Source of the DNA: Candidatus Brevibacterium intestinigallinarum
GTDB taxonomy: Bacteria > Actinomycetota > Actinomycetes > Actinomycetales > Brevibacteriaceae
Direction: 5' to 3'
DNA: 9,161 bases
Assembly (NCBI GenBank): GCA_019117325.1
Contig: DWZY01000042.1
Coordinates: 1-9,161, forward strand
Shown in pieces: positions 1-6,870 of the stretch (positions within the stretch are counted from its first letter, which is position 1; the number at the start of each line of letters is the position of its first letter). A program made the position numbers and the translations under genes. The notes below the pieces were generated by a model. The model saw only the letters and a list, made by a program, of their open reading frames with translations. It did no database searches and had not been told where the DNA came from.

Positions 1-264
1 CTCGTGGGCGTGGGCCCCGTCCACGACACGCTCACGAAGGCCGGTGCGCCCGCCGGGATCGGACCGCAGCGACTCGCCTCGCTCGCAGAGATCGCGGCGC
101 AGATGGGTCTGCCCTCGGTCGCGATCGGCGGGATCACCGCGGACCGCGCCCCCGCCCTGCGCGAGGCGCCCGTCCTGGGTCTCTGCGTCGTCTCCGCGAT
201 CTGCACCAGCCCGGACCCCCGTGCCGCGGCGGCAGCGATCTACTCCGCGTACCGCGCCGCATGA
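1..264 (+). CDS. thiE: Thiamine phosphate synthase, 3' end only
   Basis: This is the C-terminal 87 residues of a TIM-barrel thiamine phosphate synthase; the 5' part lies outside the window. The enzyme joins HMP-pyrophosphate to hydroxyethylthiazole phosphate, giving thiamine phosphate and pyrophosphate in the cytoplasm. Visible family marks are the GVGPVHDTLTK stretch near the left edge (ThiE proteins carry a GxGPxxxTxTK phosphate/Mg loop), the IG region just after it, and VAIGGI (about 40 residues from the left edge), the usual phosphate-binding turn late in the barrel. The reading frame is open from base 1 and stops with TGA at 262-264. That stop overlaps the ATG of the next gene in an ATGA arrangement, so the two are translationally coupled. 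The identification is firm because motif order and neighbours (thiD, tenA) agree. Confidence 0.93.
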   Translation, partial: LVGVGPVHDTLTKAGAPAGIGPQRLASLAEIAAQMGLPSVAIGGITADRAPALREAPVLGLCVVSAICTSPDPRAAAAAIYSAYRAA

Positions 265-1199
265 CCGCCGCACAGCAGCCGTCCGCCGGGCAGCACGCAC
301 CTGCCCGCCAGCACGTGCCCACCGTCCACCGTCCACCGGTCGCACTGTCGATCGCCGGCACGGACCCCTCCGGCGGTGCGGGCATCCACGCGGACCTCAA
401 GGCGTTCACCGCCCGCGGCGCCTACGGGGCGACCGTCATCACCGCGCTCGTCGCGCAGAACACCCACGGCGTCAGCCGTGTCTATCCCATCGACACGGAC
501 TTCGTGTCCGACCAGTACGACGCGGTCCTCGATGACATCACCGTCGACGCGACGAAGACCGGCATGCTGGGCACGCGCGCGCTCGTCGAGCTGGCCGTCG
601 ACCGCGCCGGTCGCGGCGACCTGGGCTTCTTCACGGTCGACCCGGTCATGGTCGCGACCTCCGGCCACCGCCTCCTCGAGCAGGACGCGGTGGGCGCGGT
701 CCGCGATCTGCTGGCCCCGGTCGCGGACCTCATCACCCCCAACCTGCCCGAGGCTGCCCTGCTCCTGGGCGACGACGTGCCCGCGGCCCGCGACCTGGAC
801 GAGCAGCGGGCGCAGGCGGTCGAACTGGTGCGGCGCGGCAGCCGCGCCGTCCTCCTCAAGGGCGGGCACGGCCTCGGCGACGTTCTTGTCGACGTCCTCG
901 CCGTGGACACGGCCGGGGGCGTCGAGCTGCGCGAGTTCCGCCACCCCCGCATCGCGACCCCGCACACGCACGGGACCGGGTGCACGCTGTCGGCCGCCAT
1001 CACCGCGGAGGCCGCGACTGCCCTGCGTGCAGGCCGTCACCTGGACGGTCCGGATGCGCTCGCCGAGGTCGTGGCCCCGTCCCTCGACTACCTCGCCCGG
1101 GCGATCGCCTCGGGGGCGGACTGGCAGCTGTCGCGCACCCCGGACGGCTCGCACGGACCGGTCGACCACCTCGTCGATCTGACAGGAGACGCACGATGA
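261..1199 (+). CDS. thiD: Hydroxymethylpyrimidine/phosphomethylpyrimidine kinase ThiD
   Basis: This 312-residue ribokinase-fold enzyme phosphorylates HMP to HMP-P and then to HMP-PP, the pyrimidine half of thiamine. Residues about 27-49 hold the N-terminal signature (ALSIAGTDPSGGAGIHADLK), followed by ITALVAQNTHGV, a KTGMLGT substrate-pocket stretch, ITPNLPEAALLLG, LLKGGH, and the C-terminal anion-hole motif THGTGCTLSAAI with Cys241. E. coli ThiD has Gln where this protein has His43 in GGAGIHADLK. About 25 residues before the fold are rich in Ala, His and Pro and look like a poorly conserved extension, so a later start is possible. The ATG overlaps the thiE stop, and the TGA overlaps the tenA ATG, placing all three in one operon. 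Confidence 0.96.
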   Translation: MTAAQQPSAGQHAPARQHVPTVHRPPVALSIAGTDPSGGAGIHADLKAFTARGAYGATVITALVAQNTHGVSRVYPIDTDFVSDQYDAVLDDITVDATKTGMLGTRALVELAVDRAGRGDLGFFTVDPVMVATSGHRLLEQDAVGAVRDLLAPVADLITPNLPEAALLLGDDVPAARDLDEQRAQAVELVRRGSRAVLLKGGHGLGDVLVDVLAVDTAGGVELREFRHPRIATPHTHGTGCTLSAAITAEAATALRAGRHLDGPDALAEVVAPSLDYLARAIASGADWQLSRTPDGSHGPVDHLVDLTGDAR

Positions 1200-1900
1200 C
1201 GCGCACGTACGACCAGGGGCCGCACAGCCGTGCGGTGTGGGAATCCGCGGCCGCGACGATCCGGGAGATCGAGGGCCTCGAGTTCCTGGATCAGCTGGCC
1301 TCGGGCGATCTGGACCCGCGGGCCTTCGTCCAGTACATCCTCCAGGACGGGCTGTACCTCGAGGGGTACGCGAAGGCGATGTCGCTGCTGGCGGCGAAGG
1401 CGCCGGATCCGGAGCAAGGGCGGTTCTGGAATCGCAGTGCGGCCGACGCGGTGGCTGTGGAACAGGGCATGCACGCGCACCTGCTGGCGGACGAGCGGCT
1501 GGCACCGGCGACCGCAGAGCTGGCGCCGAACGGCCAGGCACAGCCGTCGCCCACGACGCTGGGCTACGTGTCCTACCTGATCGCCATCGTGGCGACGGAG
1601 CCCTACGAGGTGGGCGTCACCGCCGTCCTGCCGTGCTTCTGGGTCTACGCGCACATGGGGAAGAAGCTGGTCGCGCGGGCGGGCGACCTGACGGACAACC
1701 CGTACGCACCGTGGGTGCAGGCGTACGACTCCGCAGAGTTCGATGCGTCCGTCGATGAAGCGGTCGCGCTCTTCGAGCGCTGTGCGGAGGGGACGACCGA
1801 GGCCGTGCGCGCGCGGATGACCGATGCGTTCGGGCAGGCGATGCTCTACGAGCTGCACTTCTGGGCGACCGCCGCGCGCTTCCAGGACTGGAGTGTCTGA
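1196..1900 (+). CDS. tenA: Thiaminase II / aminopyrimidine aminohydrolase TenA
   Basis: This 234-residue all-helical TenA protein hydrolyses aminopyrimidine breakdown products of thiamine, and thiamine itself, to release HMP for reuse by ThiD. The active-site residues known from the Bacillus TenA family are in place: Asp51 and Tyr54 in LQDGLYL, nucleophile Cys147 in AVLPCFWVYAHMG, and Glu219 in MLYELHFW. It is therefore the Cys-type TenA (TenA_C) rather than the TenA_E type. Length is normal for the family. The ATG at 1196 overlaps the thiD stop, with an AGGAG ribosome binding site at 1184-1188 inside the end of thiD. Its place after thiE and thiD fits a thiamine salvage role. Longer in-frame versions that begin inside thiD were not chosen because of this ribosome binding site and the family N-terminus. 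Confidence 0.95.
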   Translation: MTRTYDQGPHSRAVWESAAATIREIEGLEFLDQLASGDLDPRAFVQYILQDGLYLEGYAKAMSLLAAKAPDPEQGRFWNRSAADAVAVEQGMHAHLLADERLAPATAELAPNGQAQPSPTTLGYVSYLIAIVATEPYEVGVTAVLPCFWVYAHMGKKLVARAGDLTDNPYAPWVQAYDSAEFDASVDEAVALFERCAEGTTEAVRARMTDAFGQAMLYELHFWATAARFQDWSV

Positions 1901-1946
1901 CCGGGGCTGGACTCTGACCAGCGCGGGACTCTGACTGGGACGGGAA
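1896..1946. repeat. Three-copy 17-bp imperfect tandem repeat at the tenA stop
   Basis: Three consecutive 17-base units begin at 1896, 1913 and 1930. Each starts with TCTGAC and continues with a G-rich half ending in GGAC, GGAC and GGAA. Units 1 and 2 differ at three positions; units 1 and 3 differ at four. The first unit includes the last bases of tenA, with its stop TGA at 1898-1900. An 8-bp palindrome ACACGTGT follows at 1946-1953. I see no stem-loop with a T tract here, so I do not call it a terminator. It could be a slippage product or a protein-binding array upstream of the mycoredoxin gene. Confidence 0.6.
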
Positions 1947-2011
1947 CACGTGTGCCCTTCGTGCTGTTGGGCGGGTGAGAGCCGCAGCGCGGCCCGTCCG
2001 ATCGTCCACCC

Positions 2012-2019
2012 AGGAGGGG
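2012..2019 (+). promoter_or_regulatory. Strong ribosome binding site deciding the mycoredoxin start
   Basis: AGGAGGGG lies five bases before the ATG at 2025, a near-perfect Shine-Dalgarno match. It favours that ATG over an in-frame GTG start at 1950, which would add 25 residues with no counterpart in mycoredoxins. Confidence 0.8.
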
Positions 2020-2024
2020 TATCC

Positions 2025-2306
2025 ATGGCCGTTGATCAGTTCCTGCCCAGCACCGGCGAGGTCACGATGTTCACGACCTCGTGGTGCGGTTACTGCAAGC
2101 GCCTCAAGCCGCAGCTGGACCAGGCCGGGATCGCCTACTCCGAGGTGAACATCGAGGAGATCGAGAACGGTGCGGCCGTCGTCGAGGAGGCGAACGGCGG
2201 GAACCAGACGGTCCCCACACTGCTCTTCGCAGACGGCACGACGCAGACGAACCCGTCCCGCGCGCAGGTCGCCCAGAAGCTCGAGGAGCTCGCCGCCGCG
2301 CAGTGA
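2025..2306 (+). CDS. Mycoredoxin (glutaredoxin-like, CGYC active site)
   Basis: This 93-residue single-domain thioredoxin-fold protein closely resembles actinobacterial mycoredoxin-1. Such proteins reduce mixed disulfides between mycothiol and proteins in the cytoplasm, the counterpart of glutaredoxin in mycothiol-using bacteria. The sequence shows a beta strand, then FTTSWCGYCKRLK with the redox pair Cys21 and Cys24, the cis-proline motif TVPT at 62-65, and ADGTTQTNPS around 69-78. From memory, Mycobacterium tuberculosis Mrx1 has the same TTSWCGYC, NGGN-TVPT and LTNPS blocks. There is no signal peptide. The gene stands alone between tenA (124 bp upstream, same strand) and a convergent gene, so it probably has its own promoter, though I could not point to one. 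A general glutaredoxin is the only serious alternative, and the CGYC motif argues against it. Confidence 0.93.
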   Translation: MAVDQFLPSTGEVTMFTTSWCGYCKRLKPQLDQAGIAYSEVNIEEIENGAAVVEEANGGNQTVPTLLFADGTTQTNPSRAQVAQKLEELAAAQ

Positions 2307-2329
2307 CGGCAGCGTGGTGACGCCGGGCG

Positions 2330-2403
2330 CGGGAGCGGTTCGTCGGCCCAGTGTGATGGCTGGTGTCAGGTGTTGCTCCCGGGCTCAGCCGTCCCGCGGG
2401 AGC
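2330..2403. repeat. Overlapping inverted repeats at the convergent gene junction
   Basis: CGGGAGC at 2330-2336 and again at 2397-2403 each pair perfectly with a single GCTCCCG at 2375-2381, so two mutually exclusive 7-bp stems are possible (loops of 38 and 15 bases). The right-hand stem spans the stop of the RraA-family gene at 2385-2387. Neither stem is followed by a T run on either strand, so a canonical intrinsic terminator is not supported. A weak bidirectional terminator between the converging mycoredoxin and RraA genes is possible. Confidence 0.35.
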
Positions 2404-3035
2404 TGGGGCACAGACTCTGGCCACGGCAGGCCCAGCAGGTCGACGGTCCATGCCCCCTCCTCCAACCGTGCGCGCTGGTCCTCTTCCTTGGTCTCGCGGG
2501 CTTCTGCAGCAGCGAGCGCGGCCGGCCCCTCGTCGTGTGGCACGCGCACCAGGCCGTCGGCGTCGCCCACCAGAATGTCACCTGGGTGGACCGGCACGCC
2601 GCCGATCGTCACGGGGACGTTGATCTCGCCTGGCTGTCGCTTGGTCGTCCGCCTGATGCAGACGCCGCGCGAGAACGCAGGGAACCCTGCGGCGACAATG
2701 TCGCGGCTGTCACGCACTGCCCCATCAATGACGAGGCCCGCGACGCCCCGCTGCTGCGCGGCGAGCGTGAGCACGTCGCCCCACGGGCCAGCATCCGTGT
2801 ATCCGCCGACATCGACGACAAGGATGTCTCCGGGCCCAGCATGGAGCAGCCCGATGTGGATGAACCAGTTGTCGGCGGGATCGAGTCGGACCGTGACTGC
2901 CCGGCCGGCCAGCCTAGTGCCAGGGTCCAGAGGCTTGATCGCGGGGTCGATCGCATACCTCTGCCCGTGCGCCTCGTAGACCGTAGCCGCGCCCAGTTCT
3001 GCCAGGCGTGCGATCTGTGCATCTCCGAATGTCAT
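2385..3035 (-). CDS. RraA-family class II aldolase/decarboxylase (HMG/CHA aldolase-like)
   Basis: This 216-residue protein has the RraA fold. Members with aldolase activity cleave 4-hydroxy-4-methyl-2-oxoglutarate (HMG) to two pyruvates, or 4-carboxy-4-hydroxy-2-oxoadipate (CHA) to pyruvate and oxaloacetate, and can decarboxylate oxaloacetate. They use a divalent metal. The key signature D-x20-R-D is intact: Asp87 in the PWGD stretch, then Arg108-Asp109 in IDGAVRD. Other family marks are the early ATVYEAHG, RLAGRAVTV at about 41-49, GDILVVDVGG and the late GDILVGDADGLVRVP. The C-terminus is charged and rich in Glu and Arg. The start is set by AGAGGAG at 3040-3046, four bases before the ATG. 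It lies 73 bp downstream of the aminotransferase and appears to be the last gene of the unit. A role as an RNase E regulator is unlikely, since actinobacterial RraA-like proteins with this motif are enzymes. The exact substrate is inferred. Confidence 0.85.
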   Translation of the reverse strand: MTFGDAQIARLAELGAATVYEAHGQRYAIDPAIKPLDPGTRLAGRAVTVRLDPADNWFIHIGLLHAGPGDILVVDVGGYTDAGPWGDVLTLAAQQRGVAGLVIDGAVRDSRDIVAAGFPAFSRGVCIRRTTKRQPGEINVPVTIGGVPVHPGDILVGDADGLVRVPHDEGPAALAAAEARETKEEDQRARLEEGAWTVDLLGLPWPESVPQLPRDG

Positions 3036-3108
3036 CTTTCTCCTCTTCAGCTGTCAGCAGCCGTCGCCACGCGGCGGCAGGTTTCTTGTGTGCGTCCGGT
3101 GCGTCGCA

Positions 3109-4290
3109 TCAGCGGGGGAGCGCCGCCACGACTCGTTCAAACCTCGCCAGGCCCGTGCGCAGAGTTTCCCCGTCCGCTGCGAACGAGATTCGGACATGTC
3201 CCTCGCCGGAAGTGCCGTATTCCGATCCGGCCCGGACGAGAACACCGCCCCTGGCGAACTCCTCGACCAGATCCGCAGAGCTGAGTGAACTGTCGATCCG
3301 CGGGAACGCGTAGAAGGCACCTTGCGGTGAGCTCACAGTGACCCGGTCGAGCCCGCTGAGTGCTGCGATCACCAGGTCGCGGCGGCTCTGATACTCGACT
3401 CGCATGGCGTCCAGCTCCGCCTGAGGTGTGGCGAGCGCCTGCAGAGCAGCATCCTGGACGAACGTGCACAGTGCTCCGTTGACGGTGCGGTGGATCAGAT
3501 CGATCTTCTTGGCGAGTCCCGCCGGCGCGATCACGTAGCCCAGTCTCCAGCCGGTCATCGCGAAGGTCTTGGAGAAGGTCCCGACCTGGATGGTCTGCTC
3601 TCGGATCGATGTGAGAGACAGCGCGGAGACGAACTGCAGCCCATCGAACACGATCTCGCTGTATGCCTCATCACAGACCAGCAGTGTCTCCGGGTGTGCC
3701 GCGATGATCCTTTCGACCTCCCTCATCGCGTGTGCGTCCATGACGAGTCCAGTGGGGTTCGACGGGTTGCACAGGATCACCATGCGGGCTCCGGGCACTG
3801 CATTCGCCAGTCTCGTCAGGTCGGTGGACCCGTCCGCGGCGCTGGGCACCCACACGACATCGGCATCCGCCATTGCCAGATGGTCGGCGTAGAGGGAGTA
3901 TGTGGGCTCCGGTACGACCACGCGGTCACCGGGGCGCACAAGCGCGATGACCAGCGCGGCAAGCGCCGCGCTGGCACCGTGAGTGAGGGTGACCTCGGAG
4001 GCTGCCGTCGATCGTCCTGTCTGCTCAGTGGTGCGGGTCGCGATCGCGTCTCTCAGCTCGGCCAGGCCACTGGCCGGTGCGTAGTGCGTCCGCCCGGATT
4101 CCAGGGCTGAGGTGGCTGCTGCCACGATCTTTGGTGCGGTAGATGCGTCGGGCTCACCCATGGCGAGTGAGACAGCCCCTGCAGGCGTGTGGCCAAGATT
4201 AGCGGGGCGTCGAGAAGCGGCCGAGATCCGCTCAGGTGCGCTGGAAACGGCCAGCACAGTCATCTGATCCGTCGTTGCGGATGTGCTCAT
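3109..4290 (-). CDS. PLP-dependent class I/II aminotransferase
   Basis: This 393-residue fold-type I aminotransferase moves an amino group from an amino acid to a 2-oxo acid in the cytoplasm. It shows LAMGEPDAST (41-51), Tyr70 in HYAPASGLAELR, the cofactor-phosphate turn THGASAAL, NPSNPTG (175-181), CDEAYSEIVFDG with Asp207 and Tyr210, the Schiff-base Lys241 in TFSKTFAMTGWRLGY, and Arg367 in HVRISFA for the substrate carboxylate. It resembles the aspartate/aromatic/kynurenine branch; the amino donor cannot be read from sequence. I chose the ATG at 4290. The frame stays open to a GTG at 4386 that overlaps the transporter stop (GTGA), but that version adds 32 poorly ordered residues and its GTG lacks a properly spaced ribosome binding site. 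The ribosome binding site for 4290 is also weak (GAAGAAAG, about 14 bases away), so the start is uncertain. In this cluster it probably converts the opened-ring amino acid to its 2-oxo acid for the RraA-family aldolase. Confidence 0.92.
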   Translation of the reverse strand: MSTSATTDQMTVLAVSSAPERISAASRRPANLGHTPAGAVSLAMGEPDASTAPKIVAAATSALESGRTHYAPASGLAELRDAIATRTTEQTGRSTAASEVTLTHGASAALAALVIALVRPGDRVVVPEPTYSLYADHLAMADADVVWVPSAADGSTDLTRLANAVPGARMVILCNPSNPTGLVMDAHAMREVERIIAAHPETLLVCDEAYSEIVFDGLQFVSALSLTSIREQTIQVGTFSKTFAMTGWRLGYVIAPAGLAKKIDLIHRTVNGALCTFVQDAALQALATPQAELDAMRVEYQSRRDLVIAALSGLDRVTVSSPQGAFYAFPRIDSSLSSADLVEEFARGGVLVRAGSEYGTSGEGHVRISFAADGETLRTGLARFERVVAALPR

Positions 4291-4382
4291 GGTCGAGGTA
4301 TCTGCTTTCTTCAGTGAAGGGGAGGGACGCTCCGGTGAGCACCCGAGCGCATGCGAACCTGCCGCAGCGCTCGCGGCGTGTC

Positions 4383-5690
4383 TCACTCCAGCGGCTTGCC
4401 GGCGCGCTCAGCCATGCACAGCGCTGCTATGCCGGTGCCGACGGCAGTGAGGACCACGTAGTAGGCGGGGATGGAAGTGAGTGATGTAGCAGCGATGAGG
4501 CTGGTCATCACAAGCGGGCCGGCGCCGCCGAAGATCGCAGTGGAGATGTTGTAGCCCAAGGAGTAGGCGGTACCACGCACCCGTGTGGGGAACAATTCGG
4601 CCAAGGCCACATTGATGACTGCCGCATGTCCGCAGAATGAGGCAGCCATGATGAGCGCCCCGATGACGGCGAGCCAGAAGCTGCCCTGGGCCATGAGCCA
4701 ATAGCTGGGGACGGCGAACACGGCCGATGCGATCGCCGAGCCGATCAGAACGGCCCGTCGACCTAACCGATCGGAGAGCGCACCCATGCAGGGGATCCCT
4801 ACGAGCATGACCAGCACGGCGAGCGCGGTGACGCTGAGACCTTCGCCAGTGCTGAAGCGGAGTTCGCTGCTGAGGTACGAGGGCATGTAGTTGAAGAGGA
4901 CGTAGTACCCCGAACTGTTGAGCAGTGCGAGACCAACAGCGAATGCGATCCGACGAAGCGTCTGCCCATCCTCGAAGCTCGCTCGGATCGGGCTCGACGT
5001 CGTCTCTCCCTGGTCCTGAGCTTCACGGAACACCACCGTGTCCTGGAGCGTGCGACGGATCCAGAAGCCCAGGAGGCCCAGCGGTCCGGCGATGAGGAAC
5101 GGTACGCGCCACGCCCACCCTTCCAGGGCTCCCTCCGGGAGGAACGTGGCGAGTGCCACGCCCAGGGAGGTGCCGCAGAGCATCGCAGAGTAGGAGCCGA
5201 ACTGCGGAAGCGAGGTGTAGAAGCCTCTCTTGTGATCAGGGGCGTTCTCTGCGACGAATGAGTAAGCGCTGGCGACTTCACCGCCGGCGGAGAAGCCCTG
5301 CACTAGACGGCAGACCAGCAGCAGGATCGGTGCCAGGACACCCACTGCGGCGAATGTGGGCAAAAGGCCGATCGCGACCGTGGCCGCAGTCATGAGTGTG
5401 AGGGAGAGGACGAGTGCGGTGCGTCGGCCCACACGGTCTGCGAGGGCGCCGATGAAGAGACCGCCCAGAGGCCGGACGAGGAATGTGAGCGCGAAGATCC
5501 CCCATGTCATGATGAGGCCGGCAGTGGTGGCCTCCGGTGGGAAGAAGACGAGCGCGAGGGTGCTCGCGAGGAATCCGTAGATGCCGTAGTCGAAGAATTC
5601 GACGAAGACGCCGGCAGAACCGCCGAACACGGCGCGCCTGAGCTGCCTGGGGGACAGGTCTTCGCGGACTGGAGCGGGTGCTGTGGACAT
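4383..5690 (-). CDS. MFS transporter, metabolite:H+ symporter (MHS) type
   Basis: This 435-residue inner-membrane protein shows about twelve hydrophobic segments. It belongs to the MHS branch (KgtP, ProP, CitA relatives), which imports organic acids, betaines and amino-acid-like compounds with protons. Visible marks are VEFFDYGIYGF in the first membrane segment, GALADRVGRR at 81-90 in loop 2-3, RLVQGFSAGGE in segment 4, a charged central loop after segment 6, and the second-half repeat GALSDRLGRR. The start is fixed by AGGAG at 5696-5700 before the ATG at 5690; the open frame continues to 6005 with no family resemblance. It sits 82 bp after the pxpC-like gene and before the aminotransferase, so it most likely imports the substrate of the pathway. 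Which solute it carries cannot be told from sequence. Confidence 0.94.
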   Translation of the reverse strand: MSTAPAPVREDLSPRQLRRAVFGGSAGVFVEFFDYGIYGFLASTLALVFFPPEATTAGLIMTWGIFALTFLVRPLGGLFIGALADRVGRRTALVLSLTLMTAATVAIGLLPTFAAVGVLAPILLLVCRLVQGFSAGGEVASAYSFVAENAPDHKRGFYTSLPQFGSYSAMLCGTSLGVALATFLPEGALEGWAWRVPFLIAGPLGLLGFWIRRTLQDTVVFREAQDQGETTSSPIRASFEDGQTLRRIAFAVGLALLNSSGYYVLFNYMPSYLSSELRFSTGEGLSVTALAVLVMLVGIPCMGALSDRLGRRAVLIGSAIASAVFAVPSYWLMAQGSFWLAVIGALIMAASFCGHAAVINVALAELFPTRVRGTAYSLGYNISTAIFGGAGPLVMTSLIAATSLTSIPAYYVVLTAVGTGIAALCMAERAGKPLE

Positions 5691-5772
5691 GGTTTCTCCT
5701 GAATGTGCGGAGGTCTGAATGACGGCCGGATCGGAGTGATGCGGCCGCCGTAGGCGGGGAGTTGAAGACGCG

Positions 5773-6870
5773 CTAGGGAGTGGCAGTCTCGCGGGGAAGG
5801 GTTCCCGAGGCAGTGAACGCCGTCCGGCAACGCGCGCGTAGGAGGTTGAGAGCCTCCCTCTGGCGGTACACAGTCGCCAGCGACTGTGCTGGCGTGGTGG
5901 GAACAAGGGTGACCCGGTCGCCGGGGCGGATCTGCCCCAGCAGGTGATGCCAGCCGCGCGCGACGACTGCGGGTACCGGGTAGCCAGCGGTGAGAGGACG
6001 CCCACGCAGCAGCATGATCATTCCGCCCGTTGGCGGTATTTCGACGGCGCCCACGGGCACTCCACGGGACAGGATCTCGTCTCCGATGGTGCGCACCAGG
6101 GAATGTCCTTCGAGCCTCACACCGATGTGGTCGCTCTGAGTACCGACCTGGAGGTCACCCAGGCTCTTCAGACCCTGGGTGGCGTCGAAGATGCCTGGGA
6201 ACTCCTCGGCCTCGGGCCCGGACAGCATTCCGAGTCTCCAGTGCTGCGGATAGGACGTGCTTTCAGCAGTGATCGCGAAGGACGGGCTGCCGTGCGGAGG
6301 AGCATGCACCTGCGGACCGATCACTGCAACCTCGTCGTCATCGTGGAGCCTGCGCCCACGGCCTATCAGTGGGTCGAATGCGACCGACCCATGGAACGAG
6401 TCGCCCTCGATCAGACCGTGGATCGCTGCGTATGAGCGCAGCCCACGGCGGACAGCAGCGATCTGGACCACCGATCCCGGCCACGCGACGAAGGGGGTGC
6501 GTACGGGCAGTGGGACTCCGTCGACAGTCATGGAGGTCGCAGCTCCGGTGACGGCGACGAGCATGTGGTCCTCGACGCGGAAGGAGAAGGGGAAGACCGC
6601 AGTGATCTCGAAGAGCGGAGCGTCCTCGCGGTTTCCGACCAAGATATTGGCCGTCCGTGCGGAGTGCTGGTCTGCTGCACCGTTCACCTGGATGCCCAGG
6701 TGCGTGGAGCCGAAGCGTCCGAGGTCGGTCACCACGGAGAGCCCCGCATTGATGATGCGGATCTGGCGTTCTCGGGCGCGACTCGTCGTGCGCGCACGAA
6801 CAGCGGGCGATCCAGAGCCGTGGAATGCTGCGTCGCCGGTCAGAGAGGCGTTGTCGGCACCGTATTTCAC
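5773..6870 (-). CDS. pxpC: 5-oxoprolinase subunit C-like / biotin-dependent carboxyltransferase (KipA) family
   Basis: This 365-residue protein belongs to the KipA/PxpC family. With PxpA and PxpB it forms an ATP-dependent enzyme that opens 5-oxoproline to glutamate in E. coli; related domains occur in urea amidolyase. The core starts near residue 36 with QIRIINAGLSVVTDLGRFG, matching the E. coli TTVQDGGRHG stretch, followed by NGAADQHSARTANILVGN and EIT, then RSYAAIHGLIEG, GPEAEEF, SDHIGVRLEG and the late PTGGMIMLLRGRPLTAGYPVPAVV. About 35 residues before the core are Ser/Arg-rich, an extension over the usual length of roughly 300. The GTG at 6870 overlaps the pxpB stop (GTGA), and GGGGAG at 6876-6881 is well spaced, which supports this start. 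Family membership is firm; action on 5-oxoproline itself is not proven. Confidence 0.88.
   Translation of the reverse strand: MKYGADNASLTGDAAFHGSGSPAVRARTTSRARERQIRIINAGLSVVTDLGRFGSTHLGIQVNGAADQHSARTANILVGNREDAPLFEITAVFPFSFRVEDHMLVAVTGAATSMTVDGVPLPVRTPFVAWPGSVVQIAAVRRGLRSYAAIHGLIEGDSFHGSVAFDPLIGRGRRLHDDDEVAVIGPQVHAPPHGSPSFAITAESTSYPQHWRLGMLSGPEAEEFPGIFDATQGLKSLGDLQVGTQSDHIGVRLEGHSLVRTIGDEILSRGVPVGAVEIPPTGGMIMLLRGRPLTAGYPVPAVVARGWHHLLGQIRPGDRVTLVPTTPAQSLATVYRQREALNLLRARCRTAFTASGTLPRETATP

Noticed and set aside
240..1541. Long minus-strand open frame (433 codons) across thiD and tenA
   Set aside because: It is antisense to two genes with complete family motifs; its translation is Arg/Pro/Ala-rich without recognisable domains, as expected of a shadow frame in high-GC DNA.
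1088..2026. Minus-strand open frame of 312 codons opposite tenA
   Set aside because: Antisense to tenA with its active-site residues intact; composition is low-complexity and no family resemblance is seen.
1950..2306. Earlier GTG start for the mycoredoxin adding 25 residues
   Set aside because: The ATG at 2025 has an almost perfect ribosome binding site and gives the normal length; the extra residues have no counterpart in the family.
2370..3284. Plus-strand open frame of 304 codons over the RraA-family gene and the end of the aminotransferase gene
   Set aside because: The minus strand here carries two real families with proper ribosome binding sites; the plus-strand product spans both and matches nothing.
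4291..4386. GTG start overlapping the transporter stop as the start of the aminotransferase
   Set aside because: The GTGA overlap is tempting, but the GGAG there abuts the GTG and the added 32 residues lack family resemblance. It remains a possible alternative.
5745..5757. Five-bp hairpin (CCGCC, three bases, GGCGG) between the pxpC-like and transporter genes
   Set aside because: It is too short and has no following T run on the transcribed strand, so a terminator or attenuator cannot be supported; such stems are common by chance at this G+C.
5691..6005. N-terminal extension of the MFS transporter
   Set aside because: It overlaps the end of the pxpC-like gene, is Ser/Arg-rich without membrane character, and AGGAG sits right before the ATG at 5690.
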